Shown in pieces: positions 6,356 to 13,692 of a stretch of 13,692 bases of DNA. Where the stretch lies: contig JBGPIT010000097.1 in NCBI GenBank assembly GCA_041485125.1, forward strand, positions 1 through 13,692. The letters are read 5' to 3'. Within the stretch, counting starts at the first letter, position 1. Every line of letters begins with the position of its first letter. This DNA is from JBGPIT01 sp041485125 (GTDB taxonomy: Bacteria > Desulfobacterota > Binatia > UTPRO1). Below the pieces are notes generated by a model that saw only the letters and a program-made list of their open reading frames with translations, was not told the origin of the DNA and made no database searches. Both the position numbers and the translations under genes were made by a program.

Positions 6356-7234
6356 ATGACGAAACCCGCGGTACGCACCGAGACGGAAGCCGGCGTGCGG
6401 ACGATCGTCCTCGACCGCGCCGACGAGTACAACACGATCACGCCGGCCTTGCGCGACGACCTCGCAGCCGCGATCGACGAGGCCGACGCCGATCGCGACG
6501 TGCACGTGATCTTGCTGCGGGCGGAGGGGCCGGCGTTCTGCGCCGGCTACGGTCTCGACTGGTCGACCGCCGCGCAGGCGACCGCCGAGGAGCGCGAGCG
6601 CAAGTGGGACTCGGTCGCCGACATGCGCATGATCGGCCGCTTCGTCGACGTCTACATGAAGCTCTGGTACGCCTCGAAGCCGACGATCGCGGCGGTGCAA
6701 GGCTGGTGCATCGGCGGCGGCACCGACATGGTGCTCTGCGCCGACATCGTGATCGCCGCCGAGAACGCCACCTTCGGCTATCCGCCGTCGCGGGTGTGGG
6801 GTACGCCGACGACGGCGATGTGGGTCTACCGCATGGGTCTCGAGCAGGCGAAGCGCTACCTTCTCACCGGCGACGAGATCCCCGCCAAGGAAGCGGCGCG
6901 GATCGGCCTCATCCTCGAGACCGTCCCCGCCGCCGAGCTGACCGCGCACGCGACGGCGTTCGCGCGGCGCATGGCGCGCGTCCCGACCAACCAGCTCGCG
7001 ATGCTGAAGCTCCTCTGCAACCAGACCGCGGAGAACATGGGCTTCGCCTCGAGCCGCATGCTCGGCACGCTCTTCGACGGCATCGCGCGCCACACCCAGG
7101 AAGGCCTCGACTTCGTCAGCCGCGCCGGTGAGGTCGGCTTCCGCCAGGCCGTCCGCGAGCGCGACGACCCGTTCGGCGATTACGGCTCCGGTCCGCGCTC
7201 GCGCAGCGCCAAGCCCGGCAAGGCGCCGCGCTGA
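6356..7234 (+). CDS. Crotonase/enoyl-CoA hydratase family protein with both catalytic Glu replaced
   Basis: 292 residues with a full crotonase fold, presumed cytoplasmic and acting on an acyl-CoA thioester. Visible signatures are VRTIVLDRADEYNTITPAL (14-32), the first oxyanion-hole segment with GPAFCAGYGLD (58-68), KPTIAAVQGWCIGGGTDMVL (108-127) with the second oxyanion glycine, CADIVIAAENATFGYPPSR (128-146), and the C-terminal helices with FDGIARHTQEG (240-250). In classical enoyl-CoA hydratase the two catalytic glutamates lie in GGGCE and in the segment after FGQP. Here they align with Asp124 (GGGTD) and Pro144 (GYPPS). Simple water addition is therefore doubtful. This subgroup may perform another reaction supported by the oxyanion hole, such as isomerisation, C-C bond cleavage or thioester hydrolysis. 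I give no gene symbol because the substrate is unknown. Confidence 0.9.
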   Translation: MTKPAVRTETEAGVRTIVLDRADEYNTITPALRDDLAAAIDEADADRDVHVILLRAEGPAFCAGYGLDWSTAAQATAEERERKWDSVADMRMIGRFVDVYMKLWYASKPTIAAVQGWCIGGGTDMVLCADIVIAAENATFGYPPSRVWGTPTTAMWVYRMGLEQAKRYLLTGDEIPAKEAARIGLILETVPAAELTAHATAFARRMARVPTNQLAMLKLLCNQTAENMGFASSRMLGTLFDGIARHTQEGLDFVSRAGEVGFRQAVRERDDPFGDYGSGPRSRSAKPGKAPR

Positions 7235-7261
7235 GACACCGGCGCCGACACGGGATCACGC

Positions 7262-7612
7262 TCAGCCGGTGAGGCCCCACTTCCGCTTGTTCGCCTCGAC
7301 CTCCTCGGCCGTCGGCGGCGTATGCTTCTCGGTGCGGACCTCGAACTGATCCTTGTGCTGCATCATGAGGTAGTTGAGCGGCGTGTCCTCCTTGAACACG
7401 TCGGGGACGGCCGCTTCCTCGAAGATCGCTTGCCACGGGCATTCCGGCTCACAGGCGCCGCAATCGATGCACTCGTCGGGATGGATGTAGAGCTGGTTCG
7501 GGAAGGTCTCGTGGTCGCTTCCCGTGTACGCGTAGATACAGTCGACGGGGCACACGCCGACGCAGGCGGTATCGACACAGTCACGGCACAGACGGGTGAT
7601 GATGTAGGTCAT
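7262..7612 (-). CDS. 7Fe-8S (FdI/FdxA-like) ferredoxin
   Basis: 116 residues, a soluble low-potential electron carrier. Cysteines lie at 9, 12, 17, 21, 25, 48, 51, 54 and 58, reproducing all nine of Azotobacter ferredoxin I with an offset of one in the first cluster. By analogy Cys9, Cys17 and Cys58 hold a [3Fe-4S] cluster and Cys21, Cys48, Cys51 and Cys54 a [4Fe-4S] cluster, while Cys12 and Cys25 are unassigned. The family hallmarks CPVDCIY and HPDECIDCGACEPECPWQAI are present. Between the clusters there are about 8 extra residues (Cys25 to Cys48 is 23 apart, against 15 in FdI). The C-terminal 50 residues are charged and probably helical. It has an excellent Shine-Dalgarno, lies 56 nt behind the double-VWA gene on the same strand, and converges on the crotonase gene 27 nt away. 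Confidence 0.93.
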   Translation of the reverse strand: MTYIITRLCRDCVDTACVGVCPVDCIYAYTGSDHETFPNQLYIHPDECIDCGACEPECPWQAIFEEAAVPDVFKEDTPLNYLMMQHKDQFEVRTEKHTPPTAEEVEANKRKWGLTG

Positions 7613-7617
7613 TCGGG

Positions 7618-7625
7618 ACCTCCTT
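7618..7625 (-). promoter_or_regulatory. Full-consensus Shine-Dalgarno of the ferredoxin gene
   Basis: On the minus strand AAGGAGGT, fully complementary to the 16S anti-Shine-Dalgarno, ends 5 nt before the ATG at 7612-7610. It is the strongest RBS in the window. This suggests the ferredoxin is made in larger amounts than the MoxR-cluster proteins before it, which have weak or overlapping starts. Confidence 0.8.
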
Positions 7626-7668
7626 CAGTCGTGGCGGCGGCGGATTCTCTCGGTTCCGTTTCGCTCTG

Positions 7669-10266
7669 TCAAAGCCCGCCGGCGCGGCGGCGCAGCGCGA
7701 CGTCGAGCAGCACGAGCGCGAGCGCGAGCGGCACCAGGTAGGCAGCAAGCGGGGTGTGCTCGTGTCGCACGCCCGGTCGCGCGGCGAAGATTTCCGCCGG
7801 CTCCGGATCGACGACACCGCCGGTCGACGCGGCGAGCTGCGCGAGGAACACGCGGTTCGGCGTGGTCGCGCGCGCCTCGCGGCCGCTCACCGATCGCGCC
7901 GGCACGGTGAGCTCGATGCGTTCTTCGACCGGACCTTCGGGAGACGGTGCGACCAGGATCGCCGGATGGACGCCGGTGCGGAGGCTCGGCAGCGTCGCGG
8001 TGAAGGTGCGCCGTCCGGCCGGTCGCAGCAGCACGTCGCCGGTTCCGCCGAGGCGAAGCACGAACGGCCCGTCGCCGTCGACCATCGTGTCGAGGCGGAC
8101 GATCGTACCCTCGCGCCGCCGCTCGACCTCGAGGTGCCGGTCGCCGGCGAGGCCGCGCGGCGCGGCCCACAGCACGAGCTGCGACCAGAGCTTCCCGAAG
8201 CCTGACCATGCCGGCCACTCGGCGGCGCCGGCCTGGAAGTCGATCGGGATCGCGGCGACGCGGCCGAGCTCGTACTGCCAGGTCGCGAGCAGCGGATCGT
8301 GACGGTCGCCGCGCTCGGCGTAGAGCCGCATCTCGGCGCCGTGCTTCGGATGGGTGAGCGCGAAGCGCGTCACCGGCGGCAGCTCCGCCTCGGTGAGACC
8401 GGCGAGGATCGATCCGCCGTCGCCGATGCGGGTCGGCGCGGCACCGCGCTCGGGCGAGGCATCGAGCAGCCGCTGGGTGTCGCGGATCATCAGCTGCGGC
8501 AGCGCGCGCACGTTCTCGACGTGGTGGAACTCGCCGCCGGTCGCGCTCGAGATCGCGGTCAGGAGATCGAGGTTGATCGTGTCGGAGCCGATGCGGATCG
8601 TGGTGACGGTGATCTCGGCGCGCGCCAGCGCGGTGATCAGCTGCGCGTGGTCCTCGGCGCCGCGGTTGGTGTCGCCGTCGGTGAGGAGAATGACGTGCCG
8701 CACGCGCGCGCCCGACTCGATCAAGTTGCGGCGCGCGATGTCGAGCGCCTCCTTGAAGTCGGTGCCGCCGCCGTACTGGATCTGCTGGATGCGCTGCGCG
8801 AGCTCGGCGCGGCTCGTACCCGCCGGCCGCAGCTGCCCGATCTCGTACGGCAGCGAGTCGAAGGCGATCGCGGCGACCAGGTCGCGCGGTCCGAGCTGCT
8901 CGAGAACGGCGAGCGCGGCGCGCTTCGCGTACTCCATCTTCTCGCCGTTCGACAGCATCGGCTGCGTGCTCGAGTAGCCCATGCTGTTGGAGCGATCGAT
9001 GACCAGGTAGAGCGCGATCGGCTCGCGCTCTTGCGGCTCCGGCAGCTGCGAGCGCAGCTCGACCGGGAGGATGCGCTCGAGCGGCGTCGCGCTGAAGCCC
9101 GCGTCGCCGAAGAGGTGCTCGCCGCCGGTCGCGATCAGCGCTCCGCCGCCGGCGACGTAGTCGCGGAGCGCCGTGAGGACCGCGTCGCTGAAGCCGGCGC
9201 GCGCGACGTCGTCGAGGACGACGACGTGATACGACGCGAGGTGCGGCACGCGGGCGGCGAAGCCGGGTGGTGCGACGATCTCGACTTGCATGCCGCGCTC
9301 GCCGAGCGCGCTCGCGACCACCGGCGCATGGCGCTCGCTCACGAGCAGCACGCGCAGCGGGCGCGTGACGGTGATCGACGTCCGCACCGGCGAGGTGGGC
9401 TGCGGATCGTCGCGGTCGAGCAGCAGCTCGGTCTCGAGCAGGTACTGCCCGGCGCTGCGCAGACGGTAGGGAAGGCCGACGACGCTCAGCCCCGGGGCGA
9501 CGTCGAGCGGCAGCGCCGCGAGCGGCTCGCCGTTCACGGTGAGCTTCAGCGCCGCGGGGATCGGCTGCGGCGCGCGGCTCTCGATCACGGCCTCGAGCGG
9601 CAAGATGGTGTGCTCGGGCGCGAGCGCCGGCGCCAGCACGCGGCGGATCGTCGCCGCCGGCAGGGCCTGCGCGGCGGGGACGACGGGATAGATCGGCACG
9701 CGCGGCTCGATCAGCGCCGCTTCGGCGAGCGCGCTGCCGGTCGTCTCGTTGCCGTCGGTGAACAACAGCAACGCGGCCTGCTTGCCCTCGGGACAGAGCG
9801 GCGCGGCCGCGGCGAGTGCGGCGGCGAGATCGGTATCGCCGGTCTCGAGGCCGGTGAGATCGCTCGCGGGGCCGGGCACCAGGTCGTCGAGCGCGGTGCG
9901 TCCGGCGTTCGGGTGCGCGACGACGTGGGCACGTGCCGCGAACGCGACCGAGCCGAGGAGATCACCGCGCCGGAGCACGGGCACGACGTGGCCGAGAAAG
10001 TCGCGGGCGCGGTCGGCGGCGGCATGCCGGACGCTCGCCGACTCGTCGATGGCGGCGACGATGCAGGTGCCCGCTTCCGGCCGCGAGCGCTCGAGGTAGA
10101 GACCGGCGAGCGCGAGCACGACCGCGATCGTGGCGAGCGACCGCGCTAGCGCCGCGGCGCGCGCGCCGCGGGCGAAGAGGAAAAAGAGCGGCACCGCGGC
10201 GAGGGCGAGCAGCGTCATCGGTGAGGTGACGCCGAAGGCGCCGAGCGCGAACGGCAACGGGATCAT
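7669..10266 (-). CDS. Membrane protein with two VWA domains flanking a GATase-like domain
   Basis: 865 residues. N-terminal membrane segments lie at about 15-33 and 42-58, and a C-terminal one at 839-857, so the core should face the periplasm. VWA domain 1 (67-200) has a complete metal site: DESAS (74-78), GDTD (143-146) and FTDG (169-172). Residues 303-404 form a glutamine-amidotransferase-like alpha/beta domain (RVLLVSERHAPVVASAL, YHVVVLDDV, GGGALIATGGEHLFG) with no Cys-His-Glu triad, so it is probably non-enzymatic. VWA domain 2 (417-600) is also complete: DRSNSM (424-429), GGTD (500-503), LLTDGD (528-532). Residues 640-800 look like beta-sandwich scaffold. In MoxR/Bat-type clusters such proteins are metal-dependent protein-interaction partners of the AAA+ ATPase. 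The start is the ATG at 10266, whose ATGA overlaps the upstream stop. The frame is open further upstream inside that gene, but the added residues have no family character. Confidence 0.85.
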   Translation of the reverse strand: MIPLPFALGAFGVTSPMTLLALAAVPLFFLFARGARAAALARSLATIAVVLALAGLYLERSRPEAGTCIVAAIDESASVRHAAADRARDFLGHVVPVLRRGDLLGSVAFAARAHVVAHPNAGRTALDDLVPGPASDLTGLETGDTDLAAALAAAAPLCPEGKQAALLLFTDGNETTGSALAEAALIEPRVPIYPVVPAAQALPAATIRRVLAPALAPEHTILPLEAVIESRAPQPIPAALKLTVNGEPLAALPLDVAPGLSVVGLPYRLRSAGQYLLETELLLDRDDPQPTSPVRTSITVTRPLRVLLVSERHAPVVASALGERGMQVEIVAPPGFAARVPHLASYHVVVLDDVARAGFSDAVLTALRDYVAGGGALIATGGEHLFGDAGFSATPLERILPVELRSQLPEPQEREPIALYLVIDRSNSMGYSSTQPMLSNGEKMEYAKRAALAVLEQLGPRDLVAAIAFDSLPYEIGQLRPAGTSRAELAQRIQQIQYGGGTDFKEALDIARRNLIESGARVRHVILLTDGDTNRGAEDHAQLITALARAEITVTTIRIGSDTINLDLLTAISSATGGEFHHVENVRALPQLMIRDTQRLLDASPERGAAPTRIGDGGSILAGLTEAELPPVTRFALTHPKHGAEMRLYAERGDRHDPLLATWQYELGRVAAIPIDFQAGAAEWPAWSGFGKLWSQLVLWAAPRGLAGDRHLEVERRREGTIVRLDTMVDGDGPFVLRLGGTGDVLLRPAGRRTFTATLPSLRTGVHPAILVAPSPEGPVEERIELTVPARSVSGREARATTPNRVFLAQLAASTGGVVDPEPAEIFAARPGVRHEHTPLAAYLVPLALALVLLDVALRRRAGGL

Positions 10267-12167
10267 GGCGACACCCCGCTGCCGGGGCGCGCACCGACGG
10301 ATTGCGGCTCGGCCGCTCTCCGGCGCGACCAGAGCGCCCACTCGAGCGCGAGCAGCGCGAGCGCCGCGACGTAGAGCCACCACCCGAGATCGCGCTTCAC
10401 GGGCGGTGGCGGCGCCGCCTCTTCCGTCGTCGCGCGCCAGTCGCGCGCCCCGTCACGGCCGATGTCGGACTCGCGGTCGTCGAAGAGGTTCGCGAACACC
10501 AGGCGCTCGCCGCCGCTCGGTCCCATGCGGTAGACGCCGGCGCGCTCGGCGAGCAGGACGGGAGGATCGCCGATGACGCGCAGGCCGGCGCCGCCGTCCG
10601 GTCCGTCGATCGGCTGCGTCGGGCCGGGACCGGCGACGATCGGCGCGCCGGTCGCGATCGTGAGCGCGGTGCCGGCGTAGGGCTCCGACAGCCAGCGCAG
10701 CGTGCTCAAGGTGAGCACCAGGAGCGGCAAGTGATCGGAAGACGCGAGTGGCGCCGCGAGCTCGGCGCCGAGACACGCGGTGCGCCGCCCCTCGTGCTCG
10801 CCGGCGACGAGGAGGGGAAAGGCGCGGCGGCGTGAGGCGGCGAGGACGACCGGCGTCGCCCACGGCGGGCTGGTGAGCTCGCTGGCGCGCCCGACCTCGA
10901 GCGCCTGCAGTGCCGCGAGCCCGCTCAGGGCGGGATGATCGGTCTCCCAGTCGATGACGGCCGCGTTGTCGACGACGCGCGCGACCGGGCAGAGCGTGTT
11001 CCCCGGCGGCGGCGCGACGTAGAGCGCGTTCACCGCCGGCGGCAGCTCGTCGGGCACGATGCCGTCGAAGAGCGCCGTCCGGCGTCCCGCCGGTAAGCGC
11101 TCCGCGTAGCGCGCGCGGCTCATCACCTCGACCCGGCTCCCCGGGACCGCGGCGGCGATCCCGCCGAACGCGGCGGCGAGCTCGCGCGAGTCGCTCACCA
11201 GCAAGAGGTCGAGCGGCTCTCCGGGCGAGATCCACGCCCCGGCGCGGTCGTCGACGGCGAGCGCGTCGCCGCTGTCGATCGTGACCACGAGCGGGCCGCC
11301 GTGCGGCGGATGCGCCAAGAGCACCGGCTCGGTCGACCGCGGTCCGAGCGTCAACGTGCGGCGCTCCCACGGATCCGATCCCACCCGCGCCTCGAGCGCG
11401 ACGCGCTTCGGAACCGAGGCGTAGTTCCTGATCAACGCCGTCGCGCTCGCGTCGGTGGGAGCACGGAACGGCGGGCGGTCGACGGTGAGGCTCAGGATGC
11501 CGACGTTGTCGTCGCTCGCGCCGACTTGCAGGTAGTCGACGCGCGCGAGCGCCGCCGGCGTGACGCCGCTCGCCTCGGGAGGCAGGTCGGTCACGACGGC
11601 GACGTGCGTCTGCGGCCGCGCGTACGCTTCGCCGAACGCGAGCTCGATGGCGGGCCCGAGGCTCGTCGGCGTGTCGGTCGGGGCGAGGGTCGCCAGGCGG
11701 TCGGTGAGCCGGGCGCGATCGGCGCTCCAGCGCTGTACGACGTGCGGTCGCTCCGCCGCGGTGATGAGCATCGCCTCGGCGCCGTGTTGGAGCTCGCCGA
11801 GGAGCCCGCTCACGCGCCGGCGGGCGAGGTCGAAGCGGGTGCCGCCGAGCTCCCGCGCCTGCATGCTCGCCGAGGTGTCGAGGACGACGATCAGCGGCGC
11901 GCCGCTCTCGCCGGCGGCGCGGTCCTCGACGTATGGCCGCAGGTAGGCGGCGATCAGCGCGGCGAGAATGAGGAGCCGCACCCAGAAGAGCCCGTCCGGC
12001 CGGAAGCGCTCGCGCTGCAACGGCTGCGCCGCGATGCGCTTCCAGAGAAACATCGTCGCCACCGGCACGATCTGGCGGCGGCGGTCGTAGAGATAGAGCG
12101 CCACCAAGAGCGCGATCGCCGCGAGGGTGAAGGCGCCCGCTGGATTCAGAACGCCGAAGCCGCTCAC
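10263..12167 (-). CDS. BatA-type membrane protein: BatA N-domain, VWA and GATase-like domain
   Basis: 634 residues from a GTG at 12167-12165, chosen because the product then begins like other Bat proteins (a short leader, then LNPAGAFTLAAIALLVALYL). The BatA N-terminal domain (1-80) has membrane segments at 11-28 and 60-78 with the typical basic, proline-containing link RRRQIVPVATMFLWKRI. The VWA domain (92-215) has a metal site DTSASM (97-102), Thr168 in the TPTSL segment, and VTDLPP (192-197). Residues 230-310 resemble a beta-sandwich. Residues 318-495 resemble the GATase-like domain, with LDLLLVSDSRELAAAF, ALYVAPPPGN, DWETDHPAL (406-414) and a run ending LTLSTLRWL. A final membrane segment lies at 595-613. 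It starts 4 nt after the DUF58 stop and overlaps the next gene by ATGA, so translation is coupled. The likely role is membrane partner of the MoxR ATPase. An upstream ATG at 12269 would lie inside DUF58 and is rejected. Confidence 0.85.
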   Translation of the reverse strand: MSGFGVLNPAGAFTLAAIALLVALYLYDRRRQIVPVATMFLWKRIAAQPLQRERFRPDGLFWVRLLILAALIAAYLRPYVEDRAAGESGAPLIVVLDTSASMQARELGGTRFDLARRRVSGLLGELQHGAEAMLITAAERPHVVQRWSADRARLTDRLATLAPTDTPTSLGPAIELAFGEAYARPQTHVAVVTDLPPEASGVTPAALARVDYLQVGASDDNVGILSLTVDRPPFRAPTDASATALIRNYASVPKRVALEARVGSDPWERRTLTLGPRSTEPVLLAHPPHGGPLVVTIDSGDALAVDDRAGAWISPGEPLDLLLVSDSRELAAAFGGIAAAVPGSRVEVMSRARYAERLPAGRRTALFDGIVPDELPPAVNALYVAPPPGNTLCPVARVVDNAAVIDWETDHPALSGLAALQALEVGRASELTSPPWATPVVLAASRRRAFPLLVAGEHEGRRTACLGAELAAPLASSDHLPLLVLTLSTLRWLSEPYAGTALTIATGAPIVAGPGPTQPIDGPDGGAGLRVIGDPPVLLAERAGVYRMGPSGGERLVFANLFDDRESDIGRDGARDWRATTEEAAPPPPVKRDLGWWLYVAALALLALEWALWSRRRAAEPQSVGARPGSGVSP

Positions 12168-12171
12168 GTCC

Positions 12172-13080
12172 TCACCGCCGCCGCATGATCCCGAGCCGCG
12201 GCAGCTCGGTGGTGACGAAGGTCGAGACCGGCGTTCCGGTCGCGCAGCGCGCGTAGGCCGTGCCGGCACGCTCGGCGATGGCGGCGAGCGCGGCGAGGTG
12301 CGCGCCGAGCAAGGCGCGGTACCGTGCGAGCGCGTCGTCGGTGAGGATCATCGGGTGCCTCGCGCCCGACTCGACGTCGGCGAGGATGCCGCGCGTGAAC
12401 TCGCGCCGCGGATCGAGCTCGCGCGCGCCGATCACGTGCAGCAGCCGCACCTCGAAGCCGCGCGCGCGCAAGGCCTGCACGCCGCGCTCGATCTCCGCGG
12501 GCTCGGCCATGAAGTCCGAGATCACGAGCGCCGCGCCGGGCTGCGGCGTCATGCGCGCGTAGCGCTCGAGCGCCGCACCGATACCGGTCGCGCCGCGCGC
12601 CCCGGCGTCGCTCAGCAGCTCGGCGACGCGCGTCGCGCTCGCACGCTGGCGGAAGACCGGCGAGACCCGCGGCTCCTCGTCGCCGAGGAGGGCGATGCGG
12701 ACGGCGTCGTTCGCGGCCAGCGCGATGTAGGCCACGGCCATCGCGACCTCGATCGCGGTCGCGAGCTTGCCGTCGTGCGCCGGCACGTCCATGGACGCAC
12801 TGCGGTCGAGCAGCACGTGCACGACGACCTCGCGCTCGGCGGTGAAGCGGCGCACCAAGAGCGCGTCGAGGCGACCGAAGGCGTTCCAGTCGAGGTGGCG
12901 CAGATCGTCGCCGGGTGCGTAGGCGCCGTACGCCTCGAGCTCGATGCCGGACGGCTGCGGGTGGCCGGGGAAGCGTCGCTCGCCGGTGCGCCCGCCCATA
13001 CCGTGGCGGACGTCGAGGGTGAGACCGTCGTAGCGACCGAGCGTCGTGGGATCGAGCAGGCGTGCGGCGTTGGTGCTCAC
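12172..13080 (-). CDS. DUF58 family protein (VWA-like adaptor of MoxR ATPase)
   Basis: 302 residues from a GTG at 13080-13078. The DUF58 signature is unmistakable: PGDDLRHLDWNAFGRLDALL (56-75), then VRRFTAEREVVVHVLLD and RSASM. The VWA-like fold runs from about 84 to 230, with a metal-site motif DRSASM (92-97) and a downstream aspartate in VISDF (187-190). The N-terminus has no membrane segment, so it is predicted cytoplasmic, between the ATPase and the membrane VWA proteins. DUF58 genes next to moxR are a widely conserved pair, and the proteins are thought to act as substrate adaptors. It follows the MoxR stop by 43 nt and precedes the BatA-type gene by 4 nt. No convincing Shine-Dalgarno is visible, so it may depend on translation of MoxR. 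Confidence 0.93.
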   Translation of the reverse strand: MSTNAARLLDPTTLGRYDGLTLDVRHGMGGRTGERRFPGHPQPSGIELEAYGAYAPGDDLRHLDWNAFGRLDALLVRRFTAEREVVVHVLLDRSASMDVPAHDGKLATAIEVAMAVAYIALAANDAVRIALLGDEEPRVSPVFRQRASATRVAELLSDAGARGATGIGAALERYARMTPQPGAALVISDFMAEPAEIERGVQALRARGFEVRLLHVIGARELDPRREFTRGILADVESGARHPMILTDDALARYRALLGAHLAALAAIAERAGTAYARCATGTPVSTFVTTELPRLGIMRRR

Positions 13081-13123
13081 GGGCGACGGCGCGATGGCGC
13101 GACCGGTGGCGACGGGACGCGCC

Positions 13124-13692
13124 TCACGCGCGCAGGCGCCGCGCGGCGGCGACGACGCGCTCGACGATCTCGGTGGGATCGATCCCCGCGGCCTCGGCGG
13201 CGAAGTTCATGACCAAGCGGTGCGCGAGACCCTCCGACGCGACCCGGTCGACGTCCTCGAACGTCACGTGCGCCCGGCCGTCGAGGAGCGCCATCACCTT
13301 CGCGCCGAGGACGAGCGCCTGCCCACCGCGCGGGCTCGAGCCGTACGTCACGTAGCGCGTCACGACGTCGTCGGCCTCGCTGCTCTGCGCCGCGGCGCCG
13401 GTGTCGCGGCGCTGCTCGCGGGCGGTCGGAGGTGCGCCGCTCGGCCCGCCGCCGTCGCGTGCGGCCGGCGGCACCGTGAGCCGCACCACCGCCGCGACGT
13501 AGCGCTCGATGTGCGGTCCGACGAGGACCTGGCGGACGAGGCGCTTCAACGACTCCACGCGCGCGGCGGCGCCGTCGCGCTCGAGCACCGCCGTCACCAC
13601 CGGCAGCTCGGCACGCGTGGTCTCGCCGACGATGCGCTCGAGCTCGGGTTGCGACGGGTAGCGCAGCCGGACCTTGAAGAGGAAGCGATCGA
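13124..13692 (-). CDS. MoxR-type AAA+ ATPase, C-terminal 188 residues (5' truncated by window edge)
   Basis: The frame runs off the right edge, so the nucleotide-binding Walker A and B motifs lie outside the window. What remains starts with DRFLFKVRLRYPS, the segment after the LPEAQ-L of MoxR proteins that carries the putative arginine finger. It continues through the helical lid: HIERYVAAVVRLT (60-72 of the fragment), YGSSPRG (116-122, sensor-2 region), ALVLGAKVMALLDGRAHVTF (125-144) and DVDRVASEGLAHRLVMNF (146-163). MoxR ATPases use ATP to remodel or load cofactors into client proteins with VWA partners, which follow directly here. Residues 73-108 are a low-complexity Gly/Ala/Pro/Arg-rich insertion where most relatives go from RLT/TR to the YGASPR region within fewer residues. 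It is the promoter-proximal gene among those visible, and its promoter is not in the window. Confidence 0.93.
   Translation of the reverse strand, partial: DRFLFKVRLRYPSQPELERIVGETTRAELPVVTAVLERDGAAARVESLKRLVRQVLVGPHIERYVAAVVRLTVPPAARDGGGPSGAPPTAREQRRDTGAAAQSSEADDVVTRYVTYGSSPRGGQALVLGAKVMALLDGRAHVTFEDVDRVASEGLAHRLVMNFAAEAAGIDPTEIVERVVAAARRLRA

Noticed and set aside
7237..7271. CACCGGC/GCCGGTG inverted repeat between the convergent crotonase and ferredoxin genes as a terminator
   Set aside because: The loop is 21 nt, there is no T-tract, and one arm lies in the ferredoxin coding end. It is too weak to list as a feature.
8299..10149. 616-codon open frame on the plus strand opposite the double-VWA gene
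   Set aside because: Arg/Glu/Gly-rich low-complexity product with no recognisable fold, lying wholly inside a gene with two intact VWA metal sites.
10267..10383. Longer start of the double-VWA protein at 10383
   Set aside because: Arg-rich extension inside the BatA-type gene. The ATG at 10266 forms an ATGA overlap and leads directly into a membrane segment.

Overview
The window is dense, very GC-rich bacterial chromosome (wobble positions almost all G or C). No phage, insertion-sequence, CRISPR, tRNA or rRNA signal was found. The gene set (a MoxR/DUF58/BatA-type cluster, an FdI-like 7Fe ferredoxin, a divergent crotonase, a membrane-anchored split-barrel reductase and a giant multi-sensor membrane protein) fits an environmental high-GC lineage of the Myxococcota / Binatota / former Deltaproteobacteria kind. 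That placement is an inference from gene families, not from a marker gene.

Layout. 1-133: the last 43 codons of an unidentified plus-strand gene. 230-505: a minus-strand AraC-family DNA-binding region without its sensor domain, probably a decayed regulator. 506-739: a regulatory gap with a TTGACG-N18-CACTTG element and a perfect 9-bp inverted repeat. 740-4612: a 1290-residue membrane protein with about ten to twelve membrane segments, two large Cache-like extracytoplasmic parts, a third smaller one, and a cytoplasmic ATPase-like plus winged-helix-like tail that lacks a recognisable Walker A motif. 4735-5754: a membrane-anchored LamG-type jelly-roll protein preceded by a second TTGACG-N18-TACTTG element. 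5844-6269: a small membrane-anchored nitroreductase/quinone-reductase-family (split-barrel) protein. 6356-7234: a crotonase-fold protein lacking both classical catalytic glutamates.

The second half is a minus-strand block converging on the first. In transcription order it reads MoxR AAA+ ATPase (13692-13124, 5' end outside the window), DUF58 protein (13080-12172), BatA-type membrane VWA protein (12167-10263), a membrane protein with two VWA domains flanking a glutamine-amidotransferase-like domain (10266-7669), and an FdI-like ferredoxin (7612-7262). DUF58 and the BatA-type gene are 4 nt apart, and the next pair overlaps by ATGA, so these are translationally linked. MoxR/VWA systems act as AAA+ chaperones working with metal-binding VWA adaptors, often in cofactor insertion, complex assembly or envelope stress. 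Here DUF58 would be the cytoplasmic VWA-like adaptor and the two large proteins the membrane-anchored, outward-facing partners.

The most unusual part is the 1290-residue sensor protein and the LamG protein beside it. They share a promoter-like element and may form a small envelope sensing system that I cannot match to a described one. The functional link is inference.
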